Source of the DNA: Synura sp. LO234KE
Lineage: Eukaryota; Sar; Synurophyceae; Synurales; Mallomonadaceae
Assembly: GCA_015143735.1 (NCBI GenBank)
Contig: VKHC01000133.1
Location: 1-17,775 of the forward strand
Reading direction: 5' to 3'
DNA: 17,775 nucleotides
The notes below the pieces were generated by a model, which searched no databases, was not told the origin of the DNA, and saw nothing but the letters and a program-made list of their open reading frames with translations. The position numbers and the translations under genes are program-made. Shown here piece by piece: positions 17,643 through 17,775 of this stretch (positions are counted from its first letter, which is position 1; every line of letters begins with the position of its first letter).

Positions 17643-17775
17643 CGTGGAGTGTGTCGGGGCGGTCACCATTACTGAGAGGAACGTTCAATGAGGAGTAATG
17701 TCTGCGAAAGTCCTCAAAGGAGCCGTGGGCTATGTCATCCCAGCTCAGCGTGCCATCGTGAAGGGCGGGTGCGGA

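Larger units (their letters stand above)
13485..17775 (-). mobile_element. Degenerate non-LTR retrotransposon (LINE), 5' part outside window
   Basis: Reading down the minus strand, reverse transcriptase fingers, palm motifs A, B and C, a thumb/connector, a CPH zinc-finger-like block and an RNase H domain follow each other over 4.3 kb. Integrase, protease and LTRs are absent, which separates it from the copia element. The apurinic endonuclease expected upstream would lie beyond 17775. The RT-zinc finger-RNase H order matches LINEs of the L1/I-like type that carry RNase H. Several frame changes and stops show it is dead. The 3' end is set at the stop after the RNase H frame; the tail beyond is not defined. 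Confidence 0.92.

Noticed and set aside
17153-17698. 181-codon plus-strand ORF at the right edge
   Set aside because: It lies opposite the LINE reverse transcriptase motifs and shows no domain of its own.

Overview
The window is eukaryotic, repeat-rich DNA dominated by decayed retrotransposons. No intact host gene can be called with confidence. There are no bacterial-style operons, ribosome-binding sites, rRNA, tRNA or CRISPR. The host lineage is not decided by the sequence. The copia family here (short YSKRE...KLGYPS pre-integrase block, GAIAL block at the end of integrase) and the LINE (FADD reverse transcriptase plus C-terminal RNase H) look like types I know from algae, stramenopiles and other protists or early-branching fungi, but that is from memory and not searched.

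Layout. 1-2330: AT-rich sequence with no supported gene, several hairpins and palindromes, and a few very weak copia-like words. About 2331-7275, plus strand: one nearly full-length but dead Ty1/copia element, readable in the order gag, zinc knuckle, protease, pre-integrase, integrase, acidic linker, reverse transcriptase, RNase H. It is broken by many frameshifts and stops, has an 84-bp in-frame tandem duplication in integrase, and has a reverse transcriptase catalytic box changed from YVDD to HVVD. I could not identify its LTRs. 7276-9780: no supported gene. 9788-10682: three short coding-like fragments, one on plus and two on minus, including a possible tail of a membrane transporter. 10962-11127: a cluster of degenerate GCTATAGCGG units with two perfect palindromes.

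11292-13355: an unidentified, internally repetitive coding region (about 11492-13030, plus strand). It is broken by frame changes, a stop and a 27-bp micro-insertion flanked by a perfect 17-bp direct repeat. An imperfect inverted repeat pair lies outside it, at 11292-11340 and 13305-13355. That arrangement could be a non-autonomous DNA transposon carrying a gene fragment, or chance; this is the least explained part of the window.

13485-17775, minus strand: a decayed non-LTR retrotransposon (LINE) running off the right edge. Reading down the minus strand: reverse transcriptase motifs, thumb/connector, a CPH zinc-finger-like block and an RNase H domain. Its endonuclease and ORF1, if present, lie beyond the window. 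The LINE and its flank are clearly more GC-rich than the copia element and the AT-rich spacer, so the window looks like a patchwork of insertions of different age and origin. All element genes appear non-functional as written; nothing here suggests an active system.
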